Source: Solirubrobacteraceae bacterium
GTDB taxonomy: Bacteria; Actinomycetota; Thermoleophilia; Solirubrobacterales; Solirubrobacteraceae
DNA length: 64,000 nt
Direction of reading: 5' to 3'
NCBI GenBank assembly: GCA_016462625.1
Contig: JAEMSV010000005.1
Coordinates: 1-64,000 of the forward strand
Positions 1 to 8,375 of this stretch are shown here, one piece after another. The stretch's first letter is position 1. Each line of letters begins with the position of its first letter. A program made the translations under genes and the position numbers. The notes beneath the pieces are model-generated. The model was not told where the DNA came from, did not search any database, and saw only the letters and a list, made by a program, of their open reading frames with translations.

Positions 1-8
1 CGGATCAT
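1..8 (-). CDS. First codons of a downstream gene, probably the partner response regulator (partial)
   Basis: An ATG on the minus strand ends at position 8 and overlaps the kinase stop codon as ATGA. Only Met-Ile and part of a third codon are inside the window. Kinases of this NarL-type are normally followed by a LuxR/NarL-family response regulator, so that identity is inferred from context only; nothing of the protein itself can be judged. Confidence 0.4.
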
Positions 9-1162
9 GGGGTGTCTCCGTTGGTCTGGGGGGCGAGGGGGAGGGTGAGCGTCACCGCGGTGCCATGGCCGTCGTCGGCTCGCGTGATCGTCAGCTCGGC
101 GCCGATCGTGGCCGCGCGCCCGGCCATGCCGCGCAGGCCCGAGCTGCCCGGTCGCGGGACCTCGGGCAGGCCGGCGCCGTCGTCGCGCACGCGGACGAGC
201 AGCTCGTCGTCATGGCTGGTGATGTCGACCTCGATGAGTCGGGCGTCGGCGTGACGGACGGCGTTCGTCAGCGCCTCGGCGGCGATGCGGTGCACGTGCG
301 CCCCGGTCGTCGTCGGCAGCGGCGGTGCAGTGCCGCGGACCACGATCCGGGCGTCGGACAGCATCTGCAGCTCGCCCGCGCGCTCGCGCAGCGCGTCGCC
401 GAGCTGCCGGCTCTCCACCGGCGTCCGCAGCTCGTCGATCGCCGACTCCATGTCGGCGACCGCCGCGTCGAGCTCACGCCGCGCGTGGGTGACCTGCGCC
501 GGCGGCTCCGCGATCGCGCTGAGGACGAGGTTCGCCGCGTGCAGCCGCTGCTTGGCGGAGTCATGCAGCTCCCAGGCGATCCGCTGGCGCTCGGCGTCGA
601 TCGCGAGCGTCTCCCGCTCGGTCCGCTCCTCGTCGAGCCTGCGCAGGATCGCCGCGGCGTAGCCGAGCGCGGTCGTCACGACGAGCGGCAGCATCAGGTG
701 CGTCGCGAGCGTCTCCAGCCGGGCGGTCTCGGCCAGCGTCCGGCCGGCCGGGAGGGCGGTGGCGATCGCGACCGCGAAGTACGCGAAGACGTAGCCGGCG
801 CCCCAGGCGATCGCGGGCCGGGCGCGCAGCTCGGTCGCGGGGAGGATGAGGGTCGTGAGGCCGTAGACGTAGAACGGGCTGCGCCAGTCCTCGGAGGCCA
901 GGATCAGCGCGAGGACCACCGCGGTGTCCACCACCCAGGCCGAGATCCGACGCTGCAGCGACGGCCAGCGCAGGACCGCCGCGCACGTCGCGGCCGTCCA
1001 CGCGACCGTGATGGTCACGAGCACGTCGTCGTACGCCGTCACCTGGTGCGCGCAGAGGAGGACGATCGCCGCCGCCGCGCCGAACAGGCGCGATGCGACG
1101 AGCAGGTGGACCCACAGCCCGCGTTCGGGTCCCTCCGGGGCGAGGGGGGACGACATCGACAT
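5..1162 (-). CDS. Membrane sensor histidine kinase, HisKA_3 (NarL/LiaS-like) type
   Basis: About 385 residues. The N-terminal half is hydrophobic with roughly five membrane segments and little extracellular domain, so the signal is likely sensed in or at the membrane. A short coiled region leads to the dimerisation box with ELHDSAKQR, whose His is the predicted phospho-acceptor. The HATPase_c domain follows, with N-box EALTNAVRHA, G1 box DDGAG and a GLRGM segment. The start at 1162 (MSMSS) is preferred over the ATG at 1210, which would add a charged, non-conserved leader running into the divergent promoter. The stop overlaps the next start as ATGA, implying translational coupling to a regulator lying outside the window. 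The gene is divergent from the M42 peptidase. Ligand unknown. Confidence 0.88.
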   Translation of the reverse strand: MSMSSPLAPEGPERGLWVHLLVASRLFGAAAAIVLLCAHQVTAYDDVLVTITVAWTAATCAAVLRWPSLQRRISAWVVDTAVVLALILASEDWRSPFYVYGLTTLILPATELRARPAIAWGAGYVFAYFAVAIATALPAGRTLAETARLETLATHLMLPLVVTTALGYAAAILRRLDEERTERETLAIDAERQRIAWELHDSAKQRLHAANLVLSAIAEPPAQVTHARRELDAAVADMESAIDELRTPVESRQLGDALRERAGELQMLSDARIVVRGTAPPLPTTTGAHVHRIAAEALTNAVRHADARLIEVDITSHDDELLVRVRDDGAGLPEVPRPGSSGLRGMAGRAATIGAELTITRADDGHGTAVTLTLPLAPQTNGDTP

Positions 1163-1211
1163 GCAGCATGGCTCTACCCCCTTGGCGCGGCCTAAATGCG
1201 GATCAACCATC

Positions 1212-1217
1212 TAGGGT
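1212..1217 (+). promoter_or_regulatory. -10 hexamer of the M42 peptidase gene
   Basis: TAGGGT ends 8 nt before the ATG at 1226, so the transcript is predicted to begin at or next to the start codon. There is no Shine-Dalgarno. The 63-bp spacer also has to hold the divergent kinase promoter. Confidence 0.5.
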
Positions 1218-1225
1218 CCACGGGC

Positions 1226-2290
1226 ATGCCGCTGCCCGACCATCTCCGCGCTCTCCTGACCGCCGCCGGCCCCTCCGGCTACGAAGCCGCCCCGGCCGCC
1301 GCGTTCGCCGCCGCCGCCAAGGCGTTCACCGACGATGTCTCCATCGACGTCATGGGCAGCGCGACCGCCCGCGTCCCCGGCACCGTCGAGGGTGCGCCCC
1401 GCCTGATCATCGTCGGGCACATCGACGAGATCGGCCTCATCGTCACGCACATCGACGAGAAGGGCTTCCTCTTCGTCGCCGGCGTCGGCGGCTGGGATCC
1501 GCAGATCCTCGTCGGCCAGCGGGTCGACGTCATGACCGACGACGGCGTGATCCCCGGCGTCCTCGGCAAGAAGCCGATCCACCTGCTCAAGCCCGACGAC
1601 CGCAAGAACGTGGCCGAGCTGAAGGACCTCCACATCGACATCGGCGCGAAGGACGGCGACGAGGCGAAGGGCAAGGTCCGCATCGGGGACGTCGCGGTGA
1701 TCACGGGCGAGCCGGTCGAGCTCCTCGGCGATCGCGTGATCTCACGTTCGATGGACAACCGGCTCGGCGCGTTCATCGCCCTCGAAGCGGCGCGGATCGT
1801 CTCCGAGGCGGGCGGCGCGGCGGGCGATGTCATCGCGGTCGGCGGCGTCCAGGAGGAGATCACCTTCGCGGGCGCGCGGACGTCGGCGTTCAGCCTGGAC
1901 CCCGACGTCGCGATCGTCGTCGACGTCACCCACGCGACCGACGCCCCGGGTATCGACGTCAAGGAGATCGGCGAGCACCCGTTCGGCAGCGGCGCGGTCA
2001 TCGAGCGCGGCAGCACGCTGCATCCGGCCGTCACCGCCGGGCTGATCGAGACCGCCGAGCGCGACGAGCTCCCGTACACCCTGGCCGCCACAGCGCGCGC
2101 GACCGGCACCGACGCGGACGCGGTCCATCTCTCTCGCGCGGGCGTCGCGACGGGCGTCGTCTCGATCCCGCTGCGGTACATGCACTCGCCGGTCGAGATG
2201 GTCCAGCTCGACGACATCGAGACGTGCGCGAAGCTCGTCGCCGCGTTCGCGCTGAGCCTGACGGCCGAGACGTCCTTCGTCCGCGGCTAG
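1226..2290 (+). CDS. M42-family aminopeptidase (glutamyl aminopeptidase/FrvX-like)
   Basis: About 354 residues, normal for cytoplasmic TET-type M42 aminopeptidases with a di-zinc/cobalt site. Visible ligand motifs, in order: GHIDEIGL (His ligand and Asp), SRSMDNRLG (bridging Asp), VQEEITFAGA (catalytic Glu pair), VVDVTHATD (Asp ligand) and the terminal MHSPVE segment (His ligand). The start at 1226 is chosen because residues before it are not conserved and because of the closely spaced -10. Tail-to-tail with the anti-sigma gene: the tetranucleotide CTAG at 2287-2290 supplies a TAG stop to both genes. Likely role: trimming of peptides released by proteolysis; substrate preference cannot be read. 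Confidence 0.9.
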   Translation: MPLPDHLRALLTAAGPSGYEAAPAAAFAAAAKAFTDDVSIDVMGSATARVPGTVEGAPRLIIVGHIDEIGLIVTHIDEKGFLFVAGVGGWDPQILVGQRVDVMTDDGVIPGVLGKKPIHLLKPDDRKNVAELKDLHIDIGAKDGDEAKGKVRIGDVAVITGEPVELLGDRVISRSMDNRLGAFIALEAARIVSEAGGAAGDVIAVGGVQEEITFAGARTSAFSLDPDVAIVVDVTHATDAPGIDVKEIGEHPFGSGAVIERGSTLHPAVTAGLIETAERDELPYTLAATARATGTDADAVHLSRAGVATGVVSIPLRYMHSPVEMVQLDDIETCAKLVAAFALSLTAETSFVRG

Positions 2291-2850
2291 ACCGGGGACG
2301 CCATCACCGGCGGAAGCGACGGCGCGGGGTCGTCGTCGTCCTCGCTCGTGATCGCCAGGGGCGCGTTCTGCGGTGCGCCCTTGGGCAGCATGAGCTCGGC
2401 GTCGATGCGGCCGTCGTCGTCGGTCGTGAACGTCCCGGCCGACCGTGGCGTGCCGTCCTGAATCGCCCACAGCTCGTAGGTCGTCCCGGCGGGGAGCTTC
2501 TCGCCGCTGCCCTTCAGGCTGACCTCGGCGTCCTGGATCTCCGCCGTCACCGTGCCCGCGGACCCGGTCAGCTGCACGGTGCGGTCGGCGTCGCCCTCGA
2601 GTCCGCCGAGCGTGAAGACGAGCGCGGCGAGCGCGGCCGCGGCGACGGCGGCGATGCCGCCGATCGCGTACGGACGGCGGCTGCGGCGGACCGCGGTGTG
2701 CGCCGCGGCGCGGTGATCGGGCAGCGCGCGGACGGCGCCGAGCGTCCGGGCACGGAGCTCGGGTGACGGTCCGTCGTCGGTGTAGTCGAGATCGCGGAGC
2801 AGCTCCTGCAGCTCGGGCTCGATCTGGAGGTCGTCGTCGTGCTCATCCAT
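2287..2850 (-). CDS. RskA-like membrane anti-sigma factor
   Basis: 187 residues. An acidic N-terminal cytoplasmic part (about 1-60) leads to one transmembrane helix (about 66-85, AIGGIAAVAAAALAALVF) and an extracytoplasmic RskA C-terminal domain containing the family signature YELWAIQDG followed by SAGTF. No Cys or HxxxCxxC zinc finger is present, so the sigma-binding part is of the non-zinc type or diverged. Start overlaps the sigma-factor stop by 8 bp, a tightly coupled arrangement that fixes the stoichiometry. Expected to hold the upstream ECF sigma factor at the membrane until regulated proteolysis; the inducing stress is unknown. Confidence 0.85.
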   Translation of the reverse strand: MDEHDDDLQIEPELQELLRDLDYTDDGPSPELRARTLGAVRALPDHRAAAHTAVRRSRRPYAIGGIAAVAAAALAALVFTLGGLEGDADRTVQLTGSAGTVTAEIQDAEVSLKGSGEKLPAGTTYELWAIQDGTPRSAGTFTTDDDGRIDAELMLPKGAPQNAPLAITSEDDDDPAPSLPPVMASPV

Positions 2851-3499
2851 GGCGGTGCTCCGAAAGGGTGGCCCGCAGGTGGCGCAGGCCGTAGAAGACG
2901 CGGGACTTCACGGTCCCGAGGGGCAGGTCGAGCCTCCGCGCGATCTCGGCCTGGGTGAGGTCCTCCTGGAAATGCAGGCGCAGGATCTCGCGCTGATCCT
3001 CCGAGAGGGTTAACAGCGCCGACTGCAGCTCGTCGCGGAGCAAGAGCTGCTCCTCCTCGGGGACGTTCTCGCCGGAGGACATCGTGGGGATGTCGGTGTC
3101 GAGTGAGACGACGGGCGCCTGCCCGGCGCGCTTGCGGCCGAGGTCGGCGGCGGCGCGGTAGGCGATCGTCATGAGCAGCGCGCCGACGGTCCCGCGCTCG
3201 GGGTCGAACCGCCCGGCGGCTCGCCACAGCCGGACGAAGGTCTCCTGGACGACGTCCTCGGCGGCGCCGCGATCGCCGAGCCGGCGCAGGCCGACGGCCC
3301 ACACGCGGCGCTCGTAGCGCTCGTAGAGCTCCTCGAGCGGCGCGCCGCGGTCGCCGGCGGCGACCCGCTGCAGGAGCGCGGCCTCGTGCTCGGCGTCGGT
3401 CACGCGGTGAAAGCGAGGAGCGGGTGCACGCTCGGAGCCTCTCAGAATGTGGAGGGCGAAGGGGGCCGGTATGGGGGGTGCGAGCTGAGACACACCCAT
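2843..3499 (-). CDS. ECF-type RNA polymerase sigma factor (SigK/SigL-like)
   Basis: About 218 residues from the ATG at 3499, which has GGAGAG about 8 nt upstream, supporting this start. Sigma-2 region: LEELYERYERRVWAVGL, then AAEDVVQETFVRLWR. Sigma-4 region: LSEDQREILRLHF, then the HTH LTQAEIARRLDLPLGTVKSR. Roughly 40 residues before sigma-2 are proline-rich and not conserved. Encoded directly upstream of, and overlapping with, an RskA-like anti-sigma factor, the arrangement of the SigK/RskA class, in which the pair is often autoregulated. Targets cannot be deduced here. Confidence 0.93.
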   Translation of the reverse strand: MGVSQLAPPIPAPFALHILRGSERAPAPRFHRVTDAEHEAALLQRVAAGDRGAPLEELYERYERRVWAVGLRRLGDRGAAEDVVQETFVRLWRAAGRFDPERGTVGALLMTIAYRAAADLGRKRAGQAPVVSLDTDIPTMSSGENVPEEEQLLLRDELQSALLTLSEDQREILRLHFQEDLTQAEIARRLDLPLGTVKSRVFYGLRHLRATLSEHRHG

Positions 3500-3561
3500 A
3501 CTTCGTCTCTCCGGGTTCTGGGGGTTCAGCATCTCGGCACTCGGCGTGCGAGGATGGCGCC

Positions 3562-4260
3562 ATGGGAGCCGGTCACCTCCTGCTGTTCGACATCGACGGG
3601 ACGCTGCTCCTGCGCGCCGCGGCCGCACACAAGGACGCACTGCACGACGCGCTCTGCGAGGTTCACGGGCTCGGCCCCGACCAGATCGGCCAGGTTCCGA
3701 CGGCCGGCCGCACGGACCTGGAGATCGCGCGGCACCTCCTGCTCGAAGCGGGTGTTCCCGCCGACCACATCGACGCGCGCAACGGCCTCGTGCGGGAGGC
3801 GGCGATCGCGGCGTACGCGCGTCTCTGCCCGGCCGATCTCACCGACACCGTCGCCCCCGGCATGCGGGAGCTGGTCTCCGGGCTGGCCGAGCGCGATGAC
3901 GTCCACCTTGCGCTCGTCACCGGGAACCTGGAGCCGATCGCGCGGCTGAAGCTCTCGCGCGCGGGGCTCGGCCCGTTCTTCCCGCCCGGCCAGGGCGGCT
4001 TCGGCTCCGACGACGAGGACCGCACCCAGCTGCCCGCGGTCGCCCGCGAGCGCGCGACCCGCAACGGCCTGCCCTTCCCGCGAGAGCGGACGATCGTCAT
4101 CGGCGACACGCCGCTCGACATCCTCTGCGCGCGGGCCGACGGCGTGCGGTGCGTCGCCGTCACGACGGGTCCTCACAGTGCCGCGGACCTGGCCGCGGCC
4201 GACGCGGTGGCCGGCGACGCGAAGGGCGTCGGCGACGCCCTTCGCGCGCTCGGCGTCTAG
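3562..4260 (+). CDS. HAD-superfamily hydrolase, phosphoglycolate-phosphatase-like
   Basis: 232 residues. HAD motif I is DIDGTLL near residue 9, with the nucleophile Asp and the general acid Asp two residues later. Motif II is TGN (LALVTGNLEP). Motif IV is VIGDTPLDILCA, with metal-binding Asp residues. A helical cap domain sits between motifs I and II. The best match is the Gph/beta-phosphoglucomutase-like branch, cytoplasmic and Mg2+-dependent; the physiological phosphoester is not determinable. ATG at 3562 has a weak GAGGA/GAGGAT stretch 6 nt upstream that could be read either as a Shine-Dalgarno or as a leaderless -10. Divergent from the sigma factor with a 62-bp spacer. Confidence 0.85.
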   Translation: MGAGHLLLFDIDGTLLLRAAAAHKDALHDALCEVHGLGPDQIGQVPTAGRTDLEIARHLLLEAGVPADHIDARNGLVREAAIAAYARLCPADLTDTVAPGMRELVSGLAERDDVHLALVTGNLEPIARLKLSRAGLGPFFPPGQGGFGSDDEDRTQLPAVARERATRNGLPFPRERTIVIGDTPLDILCARADGVRCVAVTTGPHSAADLAAADAVAGDAKGVGDALRALGV

Positions 4261-4332
4261 ACACGCTGGCGGGCGGTCACGCTGAACGTTCTGTGCCCTG
4301 ACTTATGGAGTCGTAATGCCCCAAGGGCTGGA

Positions 4333-4338
4333 TACACT
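4333..4338 (+). promoter_or_regulatory. -10 hexamer of the HEAT-like gene
   Basis: TACACT with 9 nt to the ATG at 4348; no Shine-Dalgarno and no good -35 at 16-18 bp. Confidence 0.5.
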
Positions 4339-4347
4339 CGGAGTCCG

Positions 4348-4884
4348 ATGAGGAGCGCGGAGTTCCGGAACCTCGTGTACGACGCGCAGCACGATGCTGA
4401 TCACCTGTTCTCGCTGCTGGACCATCCTGCGGCTCAGCGTGACGAGGAGTTGGCAGCGACCGCCATCGCGATGACGCGGCGTACGGAGGTGACGCCCGCC
4501 GTTCGTGTGCGGCTCCATGAACTGACACGAGACGGACGGACCGCTGTGCGGCGCTCGGCGGTGGCGGTCCTCGCCGAATCCGCCGAGGTTGGGGACATTG
4601 ACGTCTTGTGCACGGCGTTGGTTGACGTGAACCCGGCTACGCGCCGGTGGGCCGCCATCGGGTTGGGCAGCGTTGTCGACCATCTGGATGGCGTCAGTCT
4701 TGAGACCGCCGTGGCGACCCCGGACGCGGGCGTCCGCTACGAGCTCGCCAAGCATCTGGAGTCCGGCGATGCGGAGCAGAGAGCCGCGCTCACCCGGCTC
4801 GCCCGTGACGACCGGTGGCGCGTTCGGCGCGTGGCGCGCCGCAAGCTTCGGCGGGGCGGGGCGTCCGCCTCGTCCGGCGCGTAG
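4348..4884 (+). CDS. HEAT-repeat-like helical protein of unknown function
   Basis: 178 residues, almost wholly alpha-helical by eye, with three to four HEAT/PBS-like units (for example TAVRRSAVAVLAESAEVGD, then ATRRWAAIGLGSVVD, then AGVRYELAKHLESGD). The C-terminus is Arg-rich (WRVRRVARRKLRR), suggesting nucleic-acid or acidic-partner contact. No enzymatic motif and no signal peptide. Third-position G/T is more frequent than in the flanking genes, so the composition is slightly off and recent acquisition is possible. HEAT-like adaptors usually mediate protein-protein contacts; no partner is suggested by the neighbours. Confidence 0.7.
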   Translation: MRSAEFRNLVYDAQHDADHLFSLLDHPAAQRDEELAATAIAMTRRTEVTPAVRVRLHELTRDGRTAVRRSAVAVLAESAEVGDIDVLCTALVDVNPATRRWAAIGLGSVVDHLDGVSLETAVATPDAGVRYELAKHLESGDAEQRAALTRLARDDRWRVRRVARRKLRRGGASASSGA

Positions 4885-4915
4885 CCGCCTACCGTCAGCG
4901 GGCCCGCGGCAGCGC

Positions 4916-4945
4916 GCGGGGCGGCGTCCGAGGACGCCGCCCCGC
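4916..4945. terminator. Bidirectional hairpin between convergent genes
   Basis: Perfect inverted repeat with 14-bp arms (GCGGGGCGGCGTCC) around a 2-nt centre, placed between the convergent stops at 4884 and 4963. There is no T-tract on either strand, so it would be a U-less intrinsic terminator or an mRNA 3-prime stabiliser. Confidence 0.75.
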
Positions 4946-4962
4946 CGGCCCTGCTCAGCGAC

Positions 4963-5718
4963 CTAGTTCGAGCACTTGGCCGAGCCCTTGCCGCTCTCGG
5001 ACTTGTCGTCGCGGTAGGTGACCTTGACCTCGAACGGCAGCTTGCCGCCCGAGCAGCCGGCGGTGTTGACGAAGCCGACGGTCTTGTCGCCGATCTTCTT
5101 CTTGGCATCGACCTTCAGCGAGAACTCGGTGACCGTGGTGAAGACGCCCGGCACCGGCTGCTGCAGGTTCTCGGGCACCTCGTTGAGCAGGGAGATCCCG
5201 TAGGGCTCCTCACCGCTCTGGATCTTGCCGGTCAGCACGGAGTCGATCCGCAGGGGCGTCGTGCCCTCGATCAGCATGAAGAGCCGGTAGCCCTTGCCGT
5301 TGTAGGCGGTCAGCTTGAGCTGTTCGACGATGCCGCCCGCGGCGCCGCCGACGACCTTGCCGGAGCCGATCCTCGCGCTCGACGAGCACTTGTGGTCGCG
5401 GACGTCGTCCTGCGTGCAGGACGGGAACGCGACCGGGTTGAAGAGCAGCGGGTAGGGCAGCTTCGCCTCGATGGACTTCGTCGCGCCCGATCCGTCGGCC
5501 GCGCCGACATTCGCGCCGGTGATCTTGGCGCTGAAGTTGAACGTCGCGGCCTTCGGCGCAGCCGGCGTGCCGACTTTGCTCGGGCTGACCGTGACGTTCA
5601 TGTTGACCGCTGCGTGCGCTGACCCGGCGCTGAGAGCGGTGATGGCCACGACTGTGGCGGCAAGCGCGCGAGCACGCGCTGCAGTGGAGTACTCCCCCCG
5701 GAGGAACATGGTTCGCAC
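4963..5718 (-). CDS. Secreted protein of unknown function
   Basis: 251 residues. The N-terminus has a Sec signal peptide: basic start, hydrophobic run ALAATVVAITALSAGSAHA, likely cleavage after AHA. The mature part is Ser/Thr/Gly/Lys-rich and beta-rich in appearance, with four to five Cys (FPSCTQDDV, DHKCSSS, TAGCSGG, SAKCSN) that could form disulfides outside the cell. No catalytic motif recognised. The start is GTG at 5718 with AGGG close upstream, or ATG at 5709; both give the same mature protein. It lies 16 bp downstream of the DsbA-like gene in the same direction, so the two may be co-transcribed, which would fit a thiol protein next to a disulfide-containing secreted protein (inference). 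Confidence 0.65.
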   Translation of the reverse strand: MRTMFLRGEYSTAARARALAATVVAITALSAGSAHAAVNMNVTVSPSKVGTPAAPKAATFNFSAKITGANVGAADGSGATKSIEAKLPYPLLFNPVAFPSCTQDDVRDHKCSSSARIGSGKVVGGAAGGIVEQLKLTAYNGKGYRLFMLIEGTTPLRIDSVLTGKIQSGEEPYGISLLNEVPENLQQPVPGVFTTVTEFSLKVDAKKKIGDKTVGFVNTAGCSGGKLPFEVKVTYRDDKSESGKGSAKCSN

Positions 5719-5734
5719 CGTACCCTATGTACGG

Positions 5735-6595
5735 TTACGCACGTGTCAGTTCGGTCCAGAATGCGTCGGTCCCGGACGGGTGTTCGACGGCGTCCTCCCC
5801 AATCAGCCGCTCCCGCGCGGTCTCGCGATCGACTCCGGCAACGGCCGCGACCTCTGCCGTGGCGAGGGGCTCACCGGCCCACGTGAGGATCTCGTTGACC
5901 GTCTCCGGATCGGGCCGCTGCGCGAGTGCCGGGCCGCAGTTGGCGAGCACGACCTCGTAGACCTCGATCGGGTTGAAGCCCGGAATCACTGCAGATGGGC
6001 CGTCCTCGTCGCCCAGCACGTAGGTCGGGCACGTGTACCGGCGGCCGCCCTCCCAGTTCGCGAGCCGGCGGTCGAGCGCGGCGGCTGCGGGGAGCGGATG
6101 GCGTGCGGCATCCTTGTCGGCCGCGAGGGCCGCCTGGATCCCCGGTTCCGTGATCCAGCCGGCGACGGTCGCGGGGTCGAGCCCGGCCTTCGTGATCGCG
6201 GCGTCGATGGCGTCGGGCTCGTCGATGACCGTGGTCGTCGTCATCTGGGTGAGGCGCAGGGCGCGCAGCACGCGCTGCGCTGCATCCTCACCGGCCTTCT
6301 CCCGTGCAGCGACCACGGCCGCACACGCCGGCGCGGTGGCCGCGAGGTGCGAGCGCAGGGCCGTGTCGAACGGCATGCCCGGGTCCTTGCTCAGCCGCTC
6401 ATAGCCGGTCTGGACCATCTCGTTCGTCAGGCCCTTGGCCTCGTAGTCCGCCCGCGACTCGCTGAGCACAACCATGCGCGTCCGCCACGCGATCTGGTCC
6501 CCGTAGACCCACTGCAGCCGGCGCCGGATCGGCTCGGCCGAATACGCGAACGGGCAGTTCGGGTCGGTGAAGTGCTCGATCGAGATGGACGCCAT
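5735..6595 (-). CDS. DsbA-family (thioredoxin-fold) oxidoreductase-like protein
   Basis: 286 residues. The N-terminal strand and active-site loop read FTDPNCPFAYSAEP, the DsbA/FrnE/HCCA-isomerase position. The motif is CPFA, so the second redox Cys of CxxC is absent and only a monothiol mechanism or a non-redox isomerase/transferase role is possible. The cis-proline segment appears late (YTCPTYVLGDE), followed by a helical C-terminus. No signal peptide, so cytoplasmic. ATG at 6595; immediately upstream lies a long perfect palindrome that also contains the -10. Likely same transcription unit as the secreted protein downstream. Could be an FrnE-like or glutathione-S-transferase kappa-like enzyme. 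Confidence 0.75.
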   Translation of the reverse strand: MASISIEHFTDPNCPFAYSAEPIRRRLQWVYGDQIAWRTRMVVLSESRADYEAKGLTNEMVQTGYERLSKDPGMPFDTALRSHLAATAPACAAVVAAREKAGEDAAQRVLRALRLTQMTTTTVIDEPDAIDAAITKAGLDPATVAGWITEPGIQAALAADKDAARHPLPAAAALDRRLANWEGGRRYTCPTYVLGDEDGPSAVIPGFNPIEVYEVVLANCGPALAQRPDPETVNEILTWAGEPLATAEVAAVAGVDRETARERLIGEDAVEHPSGTDAFWTELTRA

Positions 6596-6597
6596 GT

Positions 6598-6624
6598 CGC
6601 AACCACGCTAGCAGCGTGGTTGCG
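6598..6624. repeat. Perfect 12-bp-arm inverted repeat between ettA and the DsbA-like gene
   Basis: Arms CGCAACCACGCT and its complement flank a 3-nt centre. It fills most of the 36-bp gap between the ettA stop and the DsbA-like start and includes the candidate -10 (TAGCGT on the minus strand). It can be the ettA terminator (no T-tract follows) or an operator for the DsbA-like gene; position alone cannot decide. Confidence 0.7.
6605..6610 (-). promoter_or_regulatory. -10 hexamer of the DsbA-like gene
   Basis: TAGCGT on the minus strand, 9 nt before the ATG at 6595, lying in one arm and centre of the palindrome 6598-6624. Confidence 0.4.
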
Positions 6625-6631
6625 CGCGCAA

Positions 6632-8287
6632 TTACTGCCGGACGAGCTTCTTGTAGCTGATCCGGTGGGGGCGATCCGCCTCGGCGCCGAGCCGCTCGCG
6701 CTTGTTCTCCTCGTACGCCTCGAAGTTCCCCTCGAACCAGACGACCTGCGAATCGCCCTCGAAGGCGAGGACGTGGGTCGCGATCCGATCGAGGAACCAG
6801 CGATCGTGCGAGATGACCACCGCGCAGCCGGCGAAGCTCAGCAGCGCCTCTTCGAGCGCGCGCAAGGTGTCGGTGTCGAGATCGTTCGTCGGCTCATCGA
6901 GCAGCAGCAGGTTGCCGCCGGACTTCAGGAGCTTCGCGAGATGCAGCCGGTTGCGCTCACCGCCGGAGAGCTTGCCGACCTTCGTCTGCTGGTCGCCGCC
7001 CTTGAAGTTGAACGACGAGCAGTACGCCCGCGAGTTCATCGTCTGCTCGCCGACCTTCAGCTGGTCCACGCCGCCGGAGATCTCCTCCCAGACGGTCTTG
7101 TCCGGATCGAGCGCGTCGCGGCTCTGATCGACGTAGGCCAGCTGCACCGTCTCGCCGACCTTCAGCGAGCCGCCGTCGGGCTGCTCCTGGCCGGTGATCA
7201 TCTTGAAGAGCGTCGTCTTGCCGGCGCCGTTGGCGCCGATCACGCCGACGATGCCGCCGGGCGGGAGCTTGAAGCTCAGGTCCTCGATCAGCAGGCGGTC
7301 GTCGAAGCCCTTCTTCAGGTGGTCGGCCTCGACCACCACGCCACCGAGACGCGGGCCCGCGGGGATGTGGATCTGGACCTCGTCGAGCTTGACGTTGCGG
7401 TCAGCGGCGAGCAGCGCCTCGTAGTTGTTCAGGCGCGCCTTGGACTTCGTGCGGCGGCCCTTCGGGTTCTGGCGGACCCACTCGAGCTCCGCGGCGATCG
7501 TGCGCGCGCGGGATGCGTCGACGCGATCCTCCTGCTCCATGCGCTTCTGCTTCTGCTCGAGCCACGAGGAGTAGTTGCCCTCGTACGGGATGCCCCTGCC
7601 CCGATCGAGCTCGAGGATCCAGCCGGCGACGTTGTCCAGGAAGTACCGGTCGTGGGTGACCGCGACGATCGTGCCGGGGTACGCGGCGAGGTGCTGCTCG
7701 AGCCACTGGACCGACTCCGCGTCGAGGTGGTTGGTCGGCTCGTCGAGGAGCAGCAGGTCGGGCTGGCGCAGCAGCAGGCGGCACAGCGCGACGCGGCGCC
7801 GCTCGCCGCCGGAGAGCTTGGTGACCTCGGCGTCGGAGGGCGGCAGGCGCAGGGCGTCCATGGCCTGGTCGAGCCGGTTGTCGAGGTTCCAGCCGTCGGC
7901 CGCGTCGATCTGCTCCTGGAGCTTGGCGAACTCGTCCGCCGTCTCGTCGGAGTAGTTCATGGACAGCTCGTTGAAGCGGTCCATCAGCGCCTTGACCTCG
8001 GACACGCCGTCCTCGACGTTGCCGCGGACGTCCTTGCTGTCGTCGAGCTGCGGCTCCTGCAGGAGCAGGCCCACCGTGGCGTCGGGCGCGAGCATCGCGT
8101 CGCCGCGGACGTCGGTGTCGGTCCCGGCCATGATCTTCAGCAGCGACGACTTGCCGGCGCCGTTGTAGCCGAGGACGCCGATCTTCGCCCCGGGCAGGAA
8201 GCTGAGCGAGACCTCGTTGAGCACGGTCTTGTCCGGGGGATAGACCTTGGACAGCTTGTGCATCTGGAAGATGTACTGGTGAGCCAT
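6632..8287 (-). CDS. ettA: Energy-dependent translational throttle protein EttA (ABC-F ATPase)
   Basis: 551 residues, the usual EttA length. Two ABC ATPase domains on one chain: Walker [10 protein letters not shown] (residues 40-48) and GANGAGKTT; signature motifs [12 protein letters not shown] and [13 protein letters not shown]; Walker B with [12 protein letters not shown] and [12 protein letters not shown]. The interdomain P-site tRNA-interaction linker follows domain 1 ([20 protein letters not shown]). No transmembrane part, so this is a soluble ribosome-associated factor that binds the E site and gates the first peptide bond according to the ATP/ADP ratio. The opening [18 protein letters not shown] is typical of the family. 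Single gene with its own promoter. Confidence 0.96.
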   Translation of the reverse strand: MAHQYIFQMHKLSKVYPPDKTVLNEVSLSFLPGAKIGVLGYNGAGKSSLLKIMAGTDTDVRGDAMLAPDATVGLLLQEPQLDDSKDVRGNVEDGVSEVKALMDRFNELSMNYSDETADEFAKLQEQIDAADGWNLDNRLDQAMDALRLPPSDAEVTKLSGGERRRVALCRLLLRQPDLLLLDEPTNHLDAESVQWLEQHLAAYPGTIVAVTHDRYFLDNVAGWILELDRGRGIPYEGNYSSWLEQKQKRMEQEDRVDASRARTIAAELEWVRQNPKGRRTKSKARLNNYEALLAADRNVKLDEVQIHIPAGPRLGGVVVEADHLKKGFDDRLLIEDLSFKLPPGGIVGVIGANGAGKTTLFKMITGQEQPDGGSLKVGETVQLAYVDQSRDALDPDKTVWEEISGGVDQLKVGEQTMNSRAYCSSFNFKGGDQQTKVGKLSGGERNRLHLAKLLKSGGNLLLLDEPTNDLDTDTLRALEEALLSFAGCAVVISHDRWFLDRIATHVLAFEGDSQVVWFEGNFEAYEENKRERLGAEADRPHRISYKKLVRQ

Positions 8288-8296
8288 GAATCGCCC

Positions 8297-8302
8297 AGGA
8301 TA
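8297..8302 (-). promoter_or_regulatory. -10 hexamer of ettA
   Basis: TATCCT on the minus strand, 9 nt upstream of the ettA ATG; no Shine-Dalgarno. Confidence 0.5.
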
Positions 8303-8375
8303 GTCGGGCTCAAGGCACGGTCGGCCTAACCGATTCAGGGGATGCCCACCGCCTTCGTGTCAGACGCGTCCCGCC

